A DNA stretch of 17,500 bases, from contig OZ026549.1 in the NCBI GenBank assembly GCA_964020155.1, positions 5,581,719 to 5,599,218 on the forward strand. The letters are read 5' to 3'. Shown here one piece after another: positions 16,987-17,500 of this stretch. The position numbers and the translations under genes were made by a program. How positions within the stretch are numbered: the stretch's first letter is position 1; each line of letters starts with the position of its first letter. Source of the stretch: Chondrilla cf. caribensis. Lineage: Eukaryota; Porifera; Demospongiae; Chondrillida; Chondrillidae. Under the pieces are notes generated by a model. The model was not told where the DNA came from. It saw only the letters and a list, made by a program, of their open reading frames with translations, and did not search any database.

Positions 16987-17344
16987 TCACACACACACAC
17001 ACTCACCAACATGCATATTGCCCTCTATGTTAAACGTTCGTTGTGCTCTCTCATGTGTGTCCACCAGCACCTCCTTCACAAAAGCACTTGCTTTCTTGGG
17101 AGAAAACGTCATCTGGATAAGAGCCTTATCGAACGATAGGCCTCTTATCTAGTGTACATAGAACACAGTACTAAATCTGAATCTCTTATCTAGTGTACAT
17201 AGAACACAGTGCTACATGTGAATCTATTGATTCTGAAGGGAGCATAAGGTGTGTATGCACATGGCAGTGATTTCCTACCTGCCTAGCAACAAGGTTTAAC
17301 TTCCATGGACTGATTCTGATCCTCTTGTGCATACCGTGCACATC
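16028..17344 (-). CDS. MRPL22: Mitochondrial large-subunit ribosomal protein L22 (uL22m), last three exons; 5' end outside window
   Basis: On the minus strand the exons are 17344-17279, 17148-17007 and 16245-16028, with donors GTAGGA and GTGAGT and acceptors CCAG, CTAG and CTAG. They give 141 residues: KRIRISPWKLNLVARQ, IRGLSFDKALIQM, then KKASAFVKEVLVDTHERA, NMHV-AESYVGTGP, IRYHAKGRFGI, YAHYFLILREGPPPPKKK, stop TAA. This is the uL22 fold with the mitochondrial C-terminal signatures RYHxxGRFG and HYFxxLxEGPPPP. The protein lines the peptide exit tunnel of the mitochondrial ribosome. The mitochondrial targeting region should lie on exons beyond the right edge. The gene runs tail-to-tail with the channel gene. 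Confidence 0.92.
16346..16430. mobile_element. Fragment of a GAACCTGT-terminus repeat
   Basis: CAGTAGAACCTGTCTATAAAGACC at 16348, followed by TGTGGTCTCTGTGAACAGGTGGTCTAC, resembles the start of the element at 10640 (GTGGAACCTGTCTACAGTGGTC, then GTGGCTGTTGTAGAGAGGTGACCT). Probably a diverged copy of the same family. It lies in the MRPL22 intron 16246-17006. Confidence 0.5.
16595..17006 (-). repeat. About 410-bp (CA)n array with recurring CCGTC breaks, ending at the MRPL22 5' splice site
   Basis: CA repeats (GT on the MRPL22 coding strand) are broken by CCGTC at about 16632, 16680, 16748, 16796, 16852 and 16926. The MRPL22 donor GTGAGT reads straight into the array. Confidence 0.96.
17143..17224 (-). 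repeat. 41-bp tandem duplication spanning an MRPL22 3' splice site
   Basis: 17143-17183 and 17184-17224 are identical except for three bases. Each copy carries the minus-strand acceptor CACTAG followed by ATAAGA, the first six coding bases of the exon starting at 17148. Confidence 0.93.
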
Positions 17345-17500
17345 CTGGAAAGATGTGTGAACACCGAAAACCATCAACGAGAGGGAAAGACATACTCCAC
17401 AAGTGCACACATGTACAGTTCTACTCGTGACTATACGCATACACATCATACACTCACAAAGACACAACGTATACTCTATACATATAAATACATAATACAG
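17345..17500. other. MRPL22 intron, right window edge
   Basis: Minus-strand sequence upstream of the exon starting at 17344. The acceptor TTTCCAG has a fair pyrimidine tract. No further exon is recognised to the window edge. Confidence 0.6.

Overview
The window is nuclear DNA from an intron-rich animal. It holds parts or all of four protein-coding genes, read here by joining exons at GT/AG boundaries with matching codon phase. The gene set (a Tec-family tyrosine kinase, a FAM47-like protein, a PAC/TMEM206-type chloride channel and mitochondrial ribosomal protein L22), the many small introns, the very short intergenic gaps and the dense TACGTA-rich and GT/CA simple repeats suggest an early-branching metazoan. 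A demosponge is my best guess, but that is inference and not proven by the sequence.

Layout. (1) 333-8464, plus strand: the 3' 13 exons of a Tec/Btk-family kinase. It carries a Btk zinc motif, a Pro-rich linker, SH3, SH2 and a complete kinase domain. The N-terminal exons, expected to encode a PH domain, lie left of the window. (2) 8871-12521, plus strand: a complete 12-exon FAM47-like gene (426 aa). (3) 12736-15740, plus strand: a two-exon PACC1/TMEM206-like proton-activated chloride channel (445 aa). Its only intron holds a 786-bp DNA transposon with 69-bp perfect inverted repeats and a 9-bp target duplication. Inside that element is a broken RecQ-like helicase fragment. An 88-bp MITE sharing the same terminal motif lies downstream in the same intron. 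(4) 17344-16028, minus strand: the last three exons of MRPL22 (uL22m), convergent with the channel gene. The two poly(A) signals are about 200 bp apart.

The genes are functionally unrelated housekeeping or signalling genes packed closely: 406 bp between genes 1 and 2, 214 bp between genes 2 and 3, and 287 bp between the stop codons of genes 3 and 4. No shared pathway is implied.

Most non-coding DNA is intronic and repeat-laden. It includes long GT/CA microsatellites and minisatellites with periods of 10, 19, 21, 21, 61/65 and about 60-70 bp. It also includes two other MITE-like elements and several palindromes. The most striking structural pattern is that (GT)n tracts repeatedly begin at, or within about 15 bp of, 5' splice sites on the coding strand (7 of about 26 introns).

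I see no rRNA, tRNA or CRISPR array. I found no complete autonomous mobile element and no clear novel multi-gene system.
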